From: Kushneria sinocarnis
Lineage (GTDB): Bacteria > Pseudomonadota > Gammaproteobacteria > Pseudomonadales > Halomonadaceae
Assembly (NCBI RefSeq): GCF_003633775.1
Contig: NZ_RBIN01000004.1
Span: forward strand, 310,001 to 374,000
Length of the DNA stretch: 64,000 nt
Direction of reading: 5' to 3'
A model generated the notes under the pieces. That model had not been told where the DNA came from. It saw only the letters and a list, made by a program, of their open reading frames with translations, and did not search any database. Positions within the stretch are counted from its first letter, which is position 1. The number at the start of each line of letters is the position of its first letter. Shown here in pieces: positions 54,530-62,995 of this stretch. The position numbers and the translations under genes are program-made.

Positions 54530-56140
54530 ATGAGACTGACAACGCTGATGGGGGTGGGCGCCCTGTGCGCCCTGCTCGCCACGGGGCCGCTCCCGGCCGG
54601 TGCTGGCGAACCCGATGAAGCCGCCGTGCTGCATCGGGCCAACGGGGCGGAGCCCTCGTCTCTGGACCCGCAGCTCGGCACCGGGAGCTGGGAATCCAAC
54701 ATCACCGGTGATCTGTTCGAGGGACTGCTGGCACGCGATGCCGCCGGAGAGCTCATCCCGGGCGTGGCGCAGCGCTGGGACGTCTCGGCTGACGGGCTGA
54801 CCTATACCTTCCATCTGCGGGAGAATGCCCGCTGGTCGGATGGCACGCCGGTCACGGCCGGAGATTTCGTCTACGCCTGGCGGCGCCTGCTCTCCCCCGA
54901 ACTGGGCGCCGCCTACGCCTACCTGCTGTTCCCGGTCGCCAACGCACGCGCCATCAATCACGGCGAGCAGGCGGCGGAGACGCTCGGCGTGCAGGCCGTC
55001 GACGAGCACACGCTGACGGTCACTCTGACGCGACCGACCGGCTACTTTCCCGAGCTGCTGGCGCATCCCTCGACCTTCCCGGTACCCGAGCAGGCCATTC
55101 GTGCCCATGGCAGCCGCTGGACCCAGCCGGGCAACATGGTCTCCAACGGCGCCTTCGAGCTCACCGAGTGGGTCTCGCACGGCCACATCACGGCCCGGCG
55201 CAATGCCGATTTCCATGATGCCGCCGGCGTCTCCCTGCAGGCAGTGACGTACTATCCGATCGACGACGCCCGGGCCGCGCTCAACCGCTTTCGCACCGGC
55301 GAGATGGACATGATCGACTCCGTGCCCACCGACCGGCTCGACTGGGCAAGACGGAGCATGCCCCGGGCGCTGCATGTCAGCCCGATGCTCGGCACCTTCT
55401 ACTTCGCCTTCAATCAACGCGAGGGCAGCGTGCTCACCGACCGCCGCATCCGCGAAGCGCTCAATCTGGCCACCCGGCGGCGCATCATCACCGAAAGGAT
55501 CACCCGGCTCGATCAACCCCCCGCCTGGTCGCTCGTCCCGGACGCCATCGATCATTACGACGGCCCCCGCTTCGACTTTGCCGACAGCCCCCTGGAAGAG
55601 CGGATGGCCCGCGCCCGGCAGCTGATGCAGGACGCCGGCTACAGCCCGGCGCATCCCCTGAAGCTGACCATCGACTACATCACCAACCCGGAAACCCGGC
55701 GCATTCCGGTGGCACTGGCCGCCATGTGGCAACCGCTCGGGGTGGACGTCACGCTCATCAACAGCGATGCCGCGGTCTACTACGCCAAACTGCGTCAGGG
55801 AGACTTCCAGATCGGCATGGCGCCCTGGGTTGCCGACTACAACGATGCCAGCAACTTCCTCGATCTGTTCCGAAGCGGCGTGCCCAACAACCATTCCGGC
55901 TATCACCATCCGGCCTATGACCGGCTGATGGCCGAGGCCGGCGAAACGCTCGATCCCGGCAAGCGGGCCCGGCTCATGGCCGATGCCGAGCAGCGGCTGC
56001 TCGATGACGCGGCCCTGCTGCCACTGTATTTTTATGTCAGGGCCGTCATGGTATCGCCCCGCCTGACCGGCTGGCAGGAGAACCCGCTGGATATCCATCC
56101 GAGCCGCTGGATCCGCTTCCGATCCGGCACCGGCCAGTGA
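54530..56140 (+). CDS. Oligopeptide ABC transporter, periplasmic binding protein 4
   Basis: A 536-residue receptor, the most divergent of the four and closest to classical E. coli OppA in its motifs: LHRANGAEPSSLDPQLGTGS, RWDVSADGLTYTFHLRENAR, WSDGTPVTAGDFVYAWRRLL. The signal peptide core is LMGVGALCALLATGPLPAGA. The C-terminus is RLTGWQENPLDIHPSRWIRF. It directly precedes oppB (51 bases) and may be the primary partner of the permease, with the upstream three as added specificities (inference). Confidence 0.93.
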   Translation: MRLTTLMGVGALCALLATGPLPAGAGEPDEAAVLHRANGAEPSSLDPQLGTGSWESNITGDLFEGLLARDAAGELIPGVAQRWDVSADGLTYTFHLRENARWSDGTPVTAGDFVYAWRRLLSPELGAAYAYLLFPVANARAINHGEQAAETLGVQAVDEHTLTVTLTRPTGYFPELLAHPSTFPVPEQAIRAHGSRWTQPGNMVSNGAFELTEWVSHGHITARRNADFHDAAGVSLQAVTYYPIDDARAALNRFRTGEMDMIDSVPTDRLDWARRSMPRALHVSPMLGTFYFAFNQREGSVLTDRRIREALNLATRRRIITERITRLDQPPAWSLVPDAIDHYDGPRFDFADSPLEERMARARQLMQDAGYSPAHPLKLTIDYITNPETRRIPVALAAMWQPLGVDVTLINSDAAVYYAKLRQGDFQIGMAPWVADYNDASNFLDLFRSGVPNNHSGYHHPAYDRLMAEAGETLDPGKRARLMADAEQRLLDDAALLPLYFYVRAVMVSPRLTGWQENPLDIHPSRWIRFRSGTGQ

Positions 56141-56191
56141 GCCCGCCTCCATGACCCCGACTGCTGCACCATCGCAAAGAGAGCACCACGC

Positions 56192-57118
56192 ATGCTGACC
56201 TATACCGCCAAACGGCTGGCCATGGCGATCCCGACCCTGCTGATCGTCATCACCGTATCGTTCTTCCTGATGCGCGTGGCCCCCGGCGGGCCTTTCGACG
56301 GCGAACGCCAGCTGCCGCCCGAGATCGAAAACAACCTGCGTGCGGCCTACCACCTCGATGAACCGCTGCCGATGCAGTATCTGCGCTACATGGGCAATCT
56401 GCTGCAGGGCGATTTCGGTCCGTCGTTCAAGTACAAGGATTTCTCGGTCACCCAGCTGATCCTGCAGGGGTTTCCGGTCAGCCTCGAACTCGGCGGGCTG
56501 GCCATCGGGCTGGCGCTGATCATCGGCCTGCCGCTGGGGGTGATCGCCGCACTCCGGCGCAACTCCACCGTCGACTACATGGTGATGGGCATCGCGCTGG
56601 GCGGCATTGCCGTTCCCAACTTCGTGATCGCGCCGATTCTGGCACTGGTTTTCGGCGTACTGCTCGCCTGGCTGCCGGCAGGCGGCTGGAATGGCGGCGC
56701 ACTGCCCAACCTGGTGCTGCCGGTGATCGCGCTGGCGATCCAGCAGATTGCCTATATCGCGCGCATGATGCGGGCCTCGATGATCGAGACCCTCGGCAGC
56801 CACTTCATTCGTACCGCCCGTGCCAAGGGGCTCTCCGAGCGCCAGGTGATCTGGCGTCACGCCCTGCGCCCGTCGATGCTGCCGGTCATCTCCTATCTCG
56901 GCCCGGCGATCGCCGGCATCATCACCGGCTCGGTGGTGATCGAACAGATCTTCGGGCTGCCCGGCATCGGCCGCTACTTCGTGCAGGGCGCGCTCAATCG
57001 CGACTACACCCTGGTGATGGGCACGGTCGTGTTCTATGGCGTGCTGATCGTGCTGATGAATCTGGTGGTCGACCTGCTCTACTCCGCGCTCGACCCGCAA
57101 ATCCGCTATGACGACTGA
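56192..57118 (+). CDS. oppB: Oligopeptide ABC transporter permease OppB
   Basis: Inner-membrane permease (308 aa; E. coli OppB 306) with six spans. The N-terminus LTYTAKRLAMAIPTLLIVIT is typical. The binding-protein-dependent transport motif (EAA loop, contacting the ATPase) reads TARAKGLSERQVIWRHALRP. IEQIFGLPGIGRYFVQGALN is the conserved late motif. It forms a heterodimer with OppC, 18 bases downstream. Confidence 0.95.
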   Translation: MLTYTAKRLAMAIPTLLIVITVSFFLMRVAPGGPFDGERQLPPEIENNLRAAYHLDEPLPMQYLRYMGNLLQGDFGPSFKYKDFSVTQLILQGFPVSLELGGLAIGLALIIGLPLGVIAALRRNSTVDYMVMGIALGGIAVPNFVIAPILALVFGVLLAWLPAGGWNGGALPNLVLPVIALAIQQIAYIARMMRASMIETLGSHFIRTARAKGLSERQVIWRHALRPSMLPVISYLGPAIAGIITGSVVIEQIFGLPGIGRYFVQGALNRDYTLVMGTVVFYGVLIVLMNLVVDLLYSALDPQIRYDD

Positions 57119-57136
57119 CCTTCGGACCCTCTGCTC

Positions 57137-58078
57137 ATGACCAGTCACACTTCTACCCATGACGGTTTCGAAGACCGCCACGACCGGCCGGCCGGCAATC
57201 CCAACCCGCCCCCGGAACCCGATCCGGGGCCCGGCGAGAGCCTGGGTCGCGAAGCCTGGCGCCGGCTGAGGCAGAACCACGCGGCCATGTTCAGCCTCGG
57301 GCTGCTGGTCGTGATCACCATCGCCTGCGTGGCCGGCCCCTGGCTCTCCCCGTGGGGGCTGGCTGACGTCGACTGGAATGCCTTCGGCGTGCCACCGACG
57401 CTGGAAGGCATGCACCTGCTCGGCACCGATGCCAACGGCCGCGATCTGCTCACCCGTACGCTCTATGGCGGCCGCGTATCGCTGTCGGTGGCACTGGTCG
57501 CGACCGTGGTCAGCCTGGTGATCGGCGTGCTCTATGGCGCCATCTCAGGGTATGTCGGCGGGCGCACCGACAATCTGATGATGCGGTTTGTCGACATCAT
57601 GTACTCGCTGCCATTCATGTTCCTGGTGATCCTGCTGATGGTGGTATTCGGTCGCAATATCTTCCTGATCTATGCCGCCATCGGGGCCGTGGAGTGGCTC
57701 GACATGGCGCGCATCGTGCGCGGCCAGACGCTGGCGCTCAAGCGGCGCGAGTTCATCGAGGCCGCCCACGCGCTGGGCGTGAAGGACAGCCGCATCATCA
57801 CCCGCCACCTGATTCCCAACACCCTCGGCCCGGTGATCATCTACGTCACGCTGACCGTGCCCAAGGTGATCCTGCTGGAGAGTTTCCTCTCCTTCCTCGG
57901 TCTCGGCGTGCAGGAACCGCTGACCAGCTGGGGCGTGCTGATCAGCGAAGGCACCGATCAGATGCAGAGTGCGCCCTGGATGCTGCTGGTGCCGGCGGTA
58001 TGCCTCGCCCTCACCCTCTTCTGTCTCAACTTCCTCGGCGATGGGCTGCGTGACGCCCTCGATCCGCGGACGCGCTAG
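57137..58078 (+). CDS. oppC: Oligopeptide ABC transporter permease OppC
   Basis: Second permease subunit (313 aa). A hydrophilic, Pro-rich N-terminal tail of about 45 residues precedes the first span. LLGTDANGRDLLTRTLYGGR is the OppC/DppC hallmark. The EAA loop is EAAHALGVKDSRIITRHLIP and FLSFLGLGVQEPLTSWG follows. The stop lies 10 bases before the fused ATPase gene, so oppB-oppC-oppDF are surely one message. Confidence 0.95.
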   Translation: MTSHTSTHDGFEDRHDRPAGNPNPPPEPDPGPGESLGREAWRRLRQNHAAMFSLGLLVVITIACVAGPWLSPWGLADVDWNAFGVPPTLEGMHLLGTDANGRDLLTRTLYGGRVSLSVALVATVVSLVIGVLYGAISGYVGGRTDNLMMRFVDIMYSLPFMFLVILLMVVFGRNIFLIYAAIGAVEWLDMARIVRGQTLALKRREFIEAAHALGVKDSRIITRHLIPNTLGPVIIYVTLTVPKVILLESFLSFLGLGVQEPLTSWGVLISEGTDQMQSAPWMLLVPAVCLALTLFCLNFLGDGLRDALDPRTR

Positions 58079-58088
58079 GAGCACGACC

Positions 58089-59693
58089 ATGTCGACACCG
58101 CTACTTGAAATCGACAACCTGCAGGTCGACTTCCGGCTGCCCACCGGCACCGTCAGCGCCGTTCGGGGCGTCAGCTTCTCGATCCACGAGGGCGAGACCA
58201 TGGCGCTGGTGGGTGAATCCGGCTCCGGCAAGTCGGTGACCTCGACCGCGCTGATGCGGCTGCTGCCGGAAATGACCCATATCAGCGGCAGCGCCCGGCT
58301 GGGCGAGCAGGAGCTGCTGAAGATCTCCCCGCGCCAGATGCGCCGGGTGCGCGGCGACGAGATGTCGATGATCTTCCAGGAGCCGATGACCTCGCTCAAC
58401 CCCCTGCACCGCATCGGCCGGCAGATTGCCGAGGTGCTCGAACGCCATCGCGGCATGACCGGGCAGAAGGCGCAGCAGCGGGTGCTGGAGCTGCTGCGCC
58501 AGGTGGGCATTCCCGAGCCCGAGCGACGCGTGCGCAGCTATCCCCATGAACTCTCCGGCGGCCAGCGCCAGCGCGTGATGATCGCCATCGCGCTGGCGTG
58601 CGAGCCGAAGCTCTTGATCGCCGACGAGCCCACCACGGCGCTCGATGTCACCGTCCAGGCGCAGATTCTGGCGCTGCTGAAGGATCTGCAGCAGCGCTAC
58701 GGCATGGCGATCCTGTTCATCACCCATGACCTGACCCTGGTGCGCCACTTCGCCGAGCGCGTGTGCGTGATGCGCCATGGCGAAATCGTCGAGTCGGGCG
58801 ACACCGCCACCGTCTTTGAACGGCCGCAGCACGACTACACCCGCATGCTGCTCGATGCCGAGCCCAGCGGCACCAAGGCCGCCGTCGACACGCAGGCGCC
58901 GATGCTGCTTGAAGCCAGCGATATCCGGGTCCGCTTTCCGATCAGAAAGCGTCTGTTCGGCAGGAGCGAGTATTTCGAAGCGGTACGCGGTATCACGCTG
59001 AACATTCGGCGCGGCCAGACGGTCGGCATCGTCGGCGAATCCGGTTCCGGCAAGTCCACCCTGGGCCGGGCGCTGCTGCGGCTGCTCGAAAGCCAGGGCT
59101 CGATCACCTTCGACAACACCGATATCACCCACCTCGACAAGTCCGCCATGCGACCGCTGCGCTCGCGCATGCAGGTCGTCTTCCAGGACCCGTTCGGCTC
59201 GCTCTCGCCACGCCAGACGGTCGGCGAGATCATCAGCGAGGGGCTGCGGGTGCACTATCCGGAGCTCGGTCGCCGCGAGCGCGAAGCCCGCATCATCGAA
59301 GCGCTGCAGGAAGTCTCGCTCGATCCGGCCATGCGCCGGCGCTACCCGCACGAGTTCTCCGGTGGCCAGCGCCAGCGGATTGCCATCGCCCGGGCGCTGG
59401 TGCTCAAGCCCCGCTTTCTGCTGCTCGACGAGCCCACCTCCGCACTTGATCGCTCGGTGCAGATGACGGTCATCAGGCTGCTGCGCGAAATTCAGCGCCG
59501 CCATGACCTGACCTATCTGTTCATCAGCCACGACCTGGCGGTGGTGCGCGCGCTCTCCGATACCGTGCTGGTGATGAAGGAGGGCCAGGTCGTCGAGCAC
59601 GGTACTTCCGAAACCATTTTCACCCGGCCGCGCGAGACGTACACGAAGACACTGCTGAAAGCCGCGTTCATGAGCAGCGAGCACGCTGCCTGA
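58089..59693 (+). CDS. Fused double ATPase of the oligopeptide ABC transporter (OppD-OppF)
   Basis: Two ABC ATPase domains in one 534-residue chain, in place of separate OppD and OppF. Domain 1: Walker [14 protein letters not shown], signature [17 protein letters not shown], Walker [13 protein letters not shown]. Domain 2: Walker [15 protein letters not shown], signature [17 protein letters not shown], Walker [12 protein letters not shown]. Each has its own Q-loop ([12 protein letters not shown] and [12 protein letters not shown]) and H-loop. The fused layout resembles YejF of the microcin C/peptide uptake system, although the permeases here are of Opp length. The ATG at 58089 is chosen; the longer frame overlaps oppC. 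Confidence 0.94.
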   Translation: MSTPLLEIDNLQVDFRLPTGTVSAVRGVSFSIHEGETMALVGESGSGKSVTSTALMRLLPEMTHISGSARLGEQELLKISPRQMRRVRGDEMSMIFQEPMTSLNPLHRIGRQIAEVLERHRGMTGQKAQQRVLELLRQVGIPEPERRVRSYPHELSGGQRQRVMIAIALACEPKLLIADEPTTALDVTVQAQILALLKDLQQRYGMAILFITHDLTLVRHFAERVCVMRHGEIVESGDTATVFERPQHDYTRMLLDAEPSGTKAAVDTQAPMLLEASDIRVRFPIRKRLFGRSEYFEAVRGITLNIRRGQTVGIVGESGSGKSTLGRALLRLLESQGSITFDNTDITHLDKSAMRPLRSRMQVVFQDPFGSLSPRQTVGEIISEGLRVHYPELGRREREARIIEALQEVSLDPAMRRRYPHEFSGGQRQRIAIARALVLKPRFLLLDEPTSALDRSVQMTVIRLLREIQRRHDLTYLFISHDLAVVRALSDTVLVMKEGQVVEHGTSETIFTRPRETYTKTLLKAAFMSSEHAA

Positions 59694-59739
59694 CCAACAC
59701 CGGATACCAACCGCACAACAACAAGAGGTCTACCTTGCG

Positions 59740-61605
59740 ATGCATTACAGAACAGCTCGTCTCCTGCCGACCACCACCCTGCTGCTGGCGCTGCTGCCGG
59801 GAGTGACCAGCCCGGTCATGGCCGCGCAGGCGAGTCGCGGTACTTCGAACGACGGCGCTTCTGCCGGAACATGGCAGCTTGAGGATCTCTACGCCTCGCC
59901 CGCCGCCTGGCAGCAGTCCTACGAACAGGTTTCGCAGGCCATCGACGGGCTGGATCGCTTCCGGGGGCACCTGACCGACAGTCCGCAGGCCCTGGCCGAA
60001 GCGCTGGACGCCGTGCGGCTGAACGCCTATGCCAGCCTCCGGGCGGACGAGGATCTGCGCAACAGTACCGCCCAGGAGCGCAACAACCGGGCCACGCGCC
60101 TGATGGCGCACTACGGCGAAGTGACCGGCTATATTCGTCCCGAACTGACCGGCATGGACCAGTCGACACTGGCCGAGTGGGCGGCCCGGCCGGTGCTGAA
60201 GGTCCACCGCCGGTTTCTGGAAAACGTGATGCGCGAGGCCCCGCATACCCTGGCGCGCCCCACGGAGTCGGCACTGGCGGCGCTTGCACCGGTCACGACC
60301 ACGGGCAACACCTATTCGCTGCTGACCAATTCCGACATCGCCTGGCCGAGCCTTGCCATCGACGGCAAGTCGCGCACCCTGGATCAGGCCGGCTATTCCC
60401 GCTGGCGGGAGTCGGAAGATCGCGATGTGCGCCGCCGGGTGTTCGAAACCTTCTGGCCGGTCTGGCAGCAGTACGAAACCACCTTCGGCGCCCTGCTGGG
60501 CAATCAGGTGCTCGAGCATGTCATCGAGGCACGCCTGCGCCACTACGACAGCGCCCTGGCGGCCGCCGTCAGCAGTAACGACATCCCGGCGGCGGTCTAT
60601 CACCAGCTGATCCGCTCCGCCAATCAACACCTGCCGACCCTGCATCGCTACCTGAAGCTGCGTCAGCGCATGCTCGGCGTTGAACAGCTGCACTACTACG
60701 ACATCTATCCGCCACTGGTCACGAGTGAACGCCGGTTTACCATCGACGATGCCCGCCGCCTGACCCGGGCGGCAACCCGCCCGCTGGGGGCGCACTACTC
60801 GAAACTGCTCGAACGGGCGACCGACTCGCCCTGGACCAGCGTCTACCCGCAACGCGGCAAGCGCTCCGGCGCCTACATGAATGGTTCGGCCTACGATGTC
60901 CATCCCTATGTACTGATGAACTTCAATGGCGCCTACGGGGATGTCTCCACCTACGCCCACGAATGGGGCCATGGCATTCACTCCATGCTGGCCGATGAGT
61001 CGCAGCCCTACGCAACCTCGGATTACCCCATCTTCACCGCGGAAGTGGCCTCCACCACCAATGAAGAGCTGCTGATCGATGACATGATCCGTCAGGCCGA
61101 CAATGACCGGGAGAAACTCTTCTATATCGGCCAGGCGCTGGAATCACTGCGCGGCACCTTCTTCCGTCAGACCCAGTTTGCCGAATTCGAGCTGGCCATC
61201 CATGAAGCCGCCGAACAGGGTACCCCGCTCTCCGGCAAGCGCATGACGCAGATGTATGGCGACATCCTGAAGAAATACTACGGTGTCGAGCAGGGCGTTA
61301 CCGCGATCAACCCGGACTTCTTCATCGAGTGGGCCTACATTCCGCATTTCTATTACAACTTTTACGTCTACCAGTACGCTACCTCGATCACGGCAGCCCA
61401 CCACTTTGCCAGTGCCCTGAAACGGGATCCCGAAAAGGTACGCGCTACCTATCTGAACGTATTGTCGAGCGGCGGCAGTGACAGCGGCTACCGGTTGCTG
61501 AAACAGGCAGGTGTCGATCTGGCCACTCCTCAGCCCTATGACGCGCTGATGGACTACATGAACGAGCTGATGGATCAGGCCGAAACCCTGCTCGAGCGTT
61601 CCTGA
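59740..61605 (+). CDS. Exported M3-family oligoendopeptidase (PepF-like)
   Basis: A 621-residue zinc metallopeptidase. It has a Sec signal peptide (LLPTTTLLLALLPGVTSPVM then AAQA, cleavage about residue 29), an N-terminal helical domain and the M3 catalytic core. The HEXXH site is HEWGH at 407-411 (in STYAHEWGHGIHSM), with the third ligand Glu435 in FTAEVASTTNEELL. FFIEWAYIPHFYYNFYVYQY contributes the His/Tyr near the active site. PepF enzymes cut short peptides (about 7-17 residues) and are usually cytoplasmic, so this one would trim peptides in the periplasm. It follows the Opp ATPase by 46 bases. Confidence 0.92.
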   Translation: MHYRTARLLPTTTLLLALLPGVTSPVMAAQASRGTSNDGASAGTWQLEDLYASPAAWQQSYEQVSQAIDGLDRFRGHLTDSPQALAEALDAVRLNAYASLRADEDLRNSTAQERNNRATRLMAHYGEVTGYIRPELTGMDQSTLAEWAARPVLKVHRRFLENVMREAPHTLARPTESALAALAPVTTTGNTYSLLTNSDIAWPSLAIDGKSRTLDQAGYSRWRESEDRDVRRRVFETFWPVWQQYETTFGALLGNQVLEHVIEARLRHYDSALAAAVSSNDIPAAVYHQLIRSANQHLPTLHRYLKLRQRMLGVEQLHYYDIYPPLVTSERRFTIDDARRLTRAATRPLGAHYSKLLERATDSPWTSVYPQRGKRSGAYMNGSAYDVHPYVLMNFNGAYGDVSTYAHEWGHGIHSMLADESQPYATSDYPIFTAEVASTTNEELLIDDMIRQADNDREKLFYIGQALESLRGTFFRQTQFAEFELAIHEAAEQGTPLSGKRMTQMYGDILKKYYGVEQGVTAINPDFFIEWAYIPHFYYNFYVYQYATSITAAHHFASALKRDPEKVRATYLNVLSSGGSDSGYRLLKQAGVDLATPQPYDALMDYMNELMDQAETLLERS

Positions 61606-61630
61606 GCGACGACTGTCCCCCTCCCTGCAG

Positions 61631-61658
61631 GAGCCGCCGGCAATCTGGCGGCTCTTTT
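61631..61658 (+). terminator. Intrinsic terminator after the oligoendopeptidase gene
   Basis: GAGCCGCC/GGCGGCTC 8-bp stem with an 8-base loop and TTTT, 25 bases past the stop. It ends the peptide-uptake operon. A weaker 5-bp GGCGC/GCGCC stem followed by T7 (61678-61717) may be a back-up. Confidence 0.85.
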
Positions 61659-62065
61659 GTTCGACACGCCCCTCAATGGCGCCAAAACAGTGCAGCCCTC
61701 CAAAAGCGCCTTTTTTTGGTTCATTTCCTGATAAAGGCCTCGTCATGAGGCATTCCTGCAAATATCAATCTTTAATTAAATTCGTCCTTTTCCTGCTTCA
61801 GACGCTCCCATCAATGCCTTCAACCCTGCCCTCCTGCCAGGTCATCATTAGAAATTTTCATTATTGAATATTCAGCTGATCAAACGCCGCACCCTCTCTC
61901 CCACTCATGGCGTAATGCCACCTTTTCCGAATCTTATCCGCACGATTGGGCCTCTCCCGGCTGCCGGAACAAGGCAGATTCCGACGCTTCATCACGACGG
62001 CATCGCCCGCCCACAACCTGATTTTAATTCAGCATCAGTGGCCCGGGCCGAGAGTGGCATTTCAA
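61659..62065. other. AT-richer intergenic region upstream of tonB
   Basis: About 400 bases without a convincing reading frame and visibly lower in GC than its flanks, especially 61720-61870. Near 61763-61775, TATCAATCTTTAA is one mismatch from the IHF consensus, but it lies some 300 bases from the promoter. I find no Fur-type palindrome of the GATAATGATAATCATTATC kind. Enhancer sites for a sigma-54 activator would be expected here, but I cannot identify them. Confidence 0.4.
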
Positions 62066-62081
62066 TGGCACACTAATTGCT
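62066..62081 (+). promoter_or_regulatory. Sigma-54 (-24/-12) promoter of tonB-exbB-exbD
   Basis: TGGCAC, five bases (actaa), TTGCT. The GG and GC pairs are exactly 10 bases apart, as required for RpoN holoenzyme. Only the G after CAC and the leading pyrimidine deviate from consensus. Transcription should start near 62092, about 86 bases before the tonB ATG. Confidence 0.65.
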
Positions 62082-62177
62082 TACCTGAATAAATATCGCC
62101 CGCTGAGCGGGGATCAGTCACGCCCCGGCTGACCATCCGGGGGTCGCTCGCAATGACCTGCCAATAAAAGAGACAAC

Positions 62178-62948
62178 ATGAGTGACAGTGTCAGGGGAAC
62201 GGTCGATCAGGGAATCGGCACACAATCGCAACGACGCTCCATTGCCAAGGCGGAAATCATTACGCTGCTGCTGGTATCGGCCGCCGTCCACGGGCTGCTC
62301 TGGTGGGCACTGAACCGTCAGCCGGATGTACTGGCCGAAGCCATGCCGACCCAGGCCTCCCGGGCATCGGAGGTGACGGTGTCGCTGACCAGCGCACCTC
62401 CGCCTACTCCCGAACCACCTCCTCCTCCACCTCAACCACAGGTGGAAGAGGCGCCGGTGGTCGATGAAAACGCGGTCATGCCGGCAGAAGAAGAGGTGGC
62501 AGAGCAACCCGAGCCCGAACCCGAGCCCGAACCACAGCCGGAACCCGAACCCGAACCCGAACCCGAACCCGAGCCTCGCCCGGCACAGCAGTCGAGTCAG
62601 CCGACACGGACCTCGAATCCATCGGCGCAGCGCGCCTCGAGCAGCAACAGCAGCGCCAACCAGGTGACCCCGGCAGTGTCGGGCATGCAGAGCCTGGGCA
62701 ATCCGCCGCCCCGTTATCCTTCGCTGGCCCTGCGTCGCGGTTACGAAGGCAACGTCAGGCTGAAGATCCTGGTGCTGCCCGACGGGACCGCCGGTCAGGT
62801 GGAGGTCATCTCCTCCAGCGGTCATCGCGAACTGGACGAGGCCGCCGTGGAAACCGTGAAAGGCTGGAAGTTCAAGCCGGCCCGACGAGGCGACACCCCC
62901 ATCAGGGGCTGGGCGATCCAGACGATTGCCTTCAATCTGCCGCGCTGA
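62178..62948 (+). CDS. tonB: Energy transducer TonB
   Basis: Couples the inner-membrane proton gradient to outer-membrane receptors (256 aa). A single N-terminal span (about 26-46, IITLLLVSAAVHGLLWWAL, with the conserved SxxxH pattern as SAAVH) is followed by a periplasm-spanning stretch of Pro-Pro and Glu-Pro repeats (about 75-133). After a Ser-rich linker comes the C-terminal TonB domain with PPRYPSLALRRGYEGNVRLK, VLPDGTAGQVEV and AVETVKGWKFKPARRG. It heads a tonB-exbB-exbD operon 47 bases before exbB. Confidence 0.95.
   Translation: MSDSVRGTVDQGIGTQSQRRSIAKAEIITLLLVSAAVHGLLWWALNRQPDVLAEAMPTQASRASEVTVSLTSAPPPTPEPPPPPPQPQVEEAPVVDENAVMPAEEEVAEQPEPEPEPEPQPEPEPEPEPEPEPRPAQQSSQPTRTSNPSAQRASSSNSSANQVTPAVSGMQSLGNPPPRYPSLALRRGYEGNVRLKILVLPDGTAGQVEVISSSGHRELDEAAVETVKGWKFKPARRGDTPIRGWAIQTIAFNLPR
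62511..62575 (+). repeat. Tandem hexanucleotide repeat encoding Glu-Pro in tonB
   Basis: About ten near-identical GA(A/G)CCC units, interrupted once by a Gln-Pro, encode the Glu-Pro spacer of TonB. The longest uninterrupted run of identical GAACCC units is five. Multiples of six keep the frame, so unit number could vary without inactivating the gene. Confidence 0.85.
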
Positions 62949-62995
62949 TGTAAATCACAACCACAAGACAGGACCCTGCAAGGAGCCATGACATC

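Noticed and set aside
54515-57415. A 966-codon open frame on the minus strand
   Set aside because: It is antisense to receptor 4, oppB and the start of oppC, which have clear family motifs. Its product is rich in His/Gly/Gln with no recognisable domain, as expected for the shadow of GC-rich coding DNA.
61864-62076. A 70-codon frame in the tonB upstream gap
   Set aside because: No ribosome site, no coding-like composition and no recognisable motif. It ends inside the sigma-54 promoter.
61659-62177. Fur box expected before tonB
   Set aside because: No 19-base Fur-like palindrome or run of GATAAT hexamers could be found in the gap.
62511-62575. Tandem repeats considered as a CRISPR-like or satellite array
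   Set aside because: Units are only six bases, lie inside the tonB frame and encode Glu-Pro, the normal TonB spacer.
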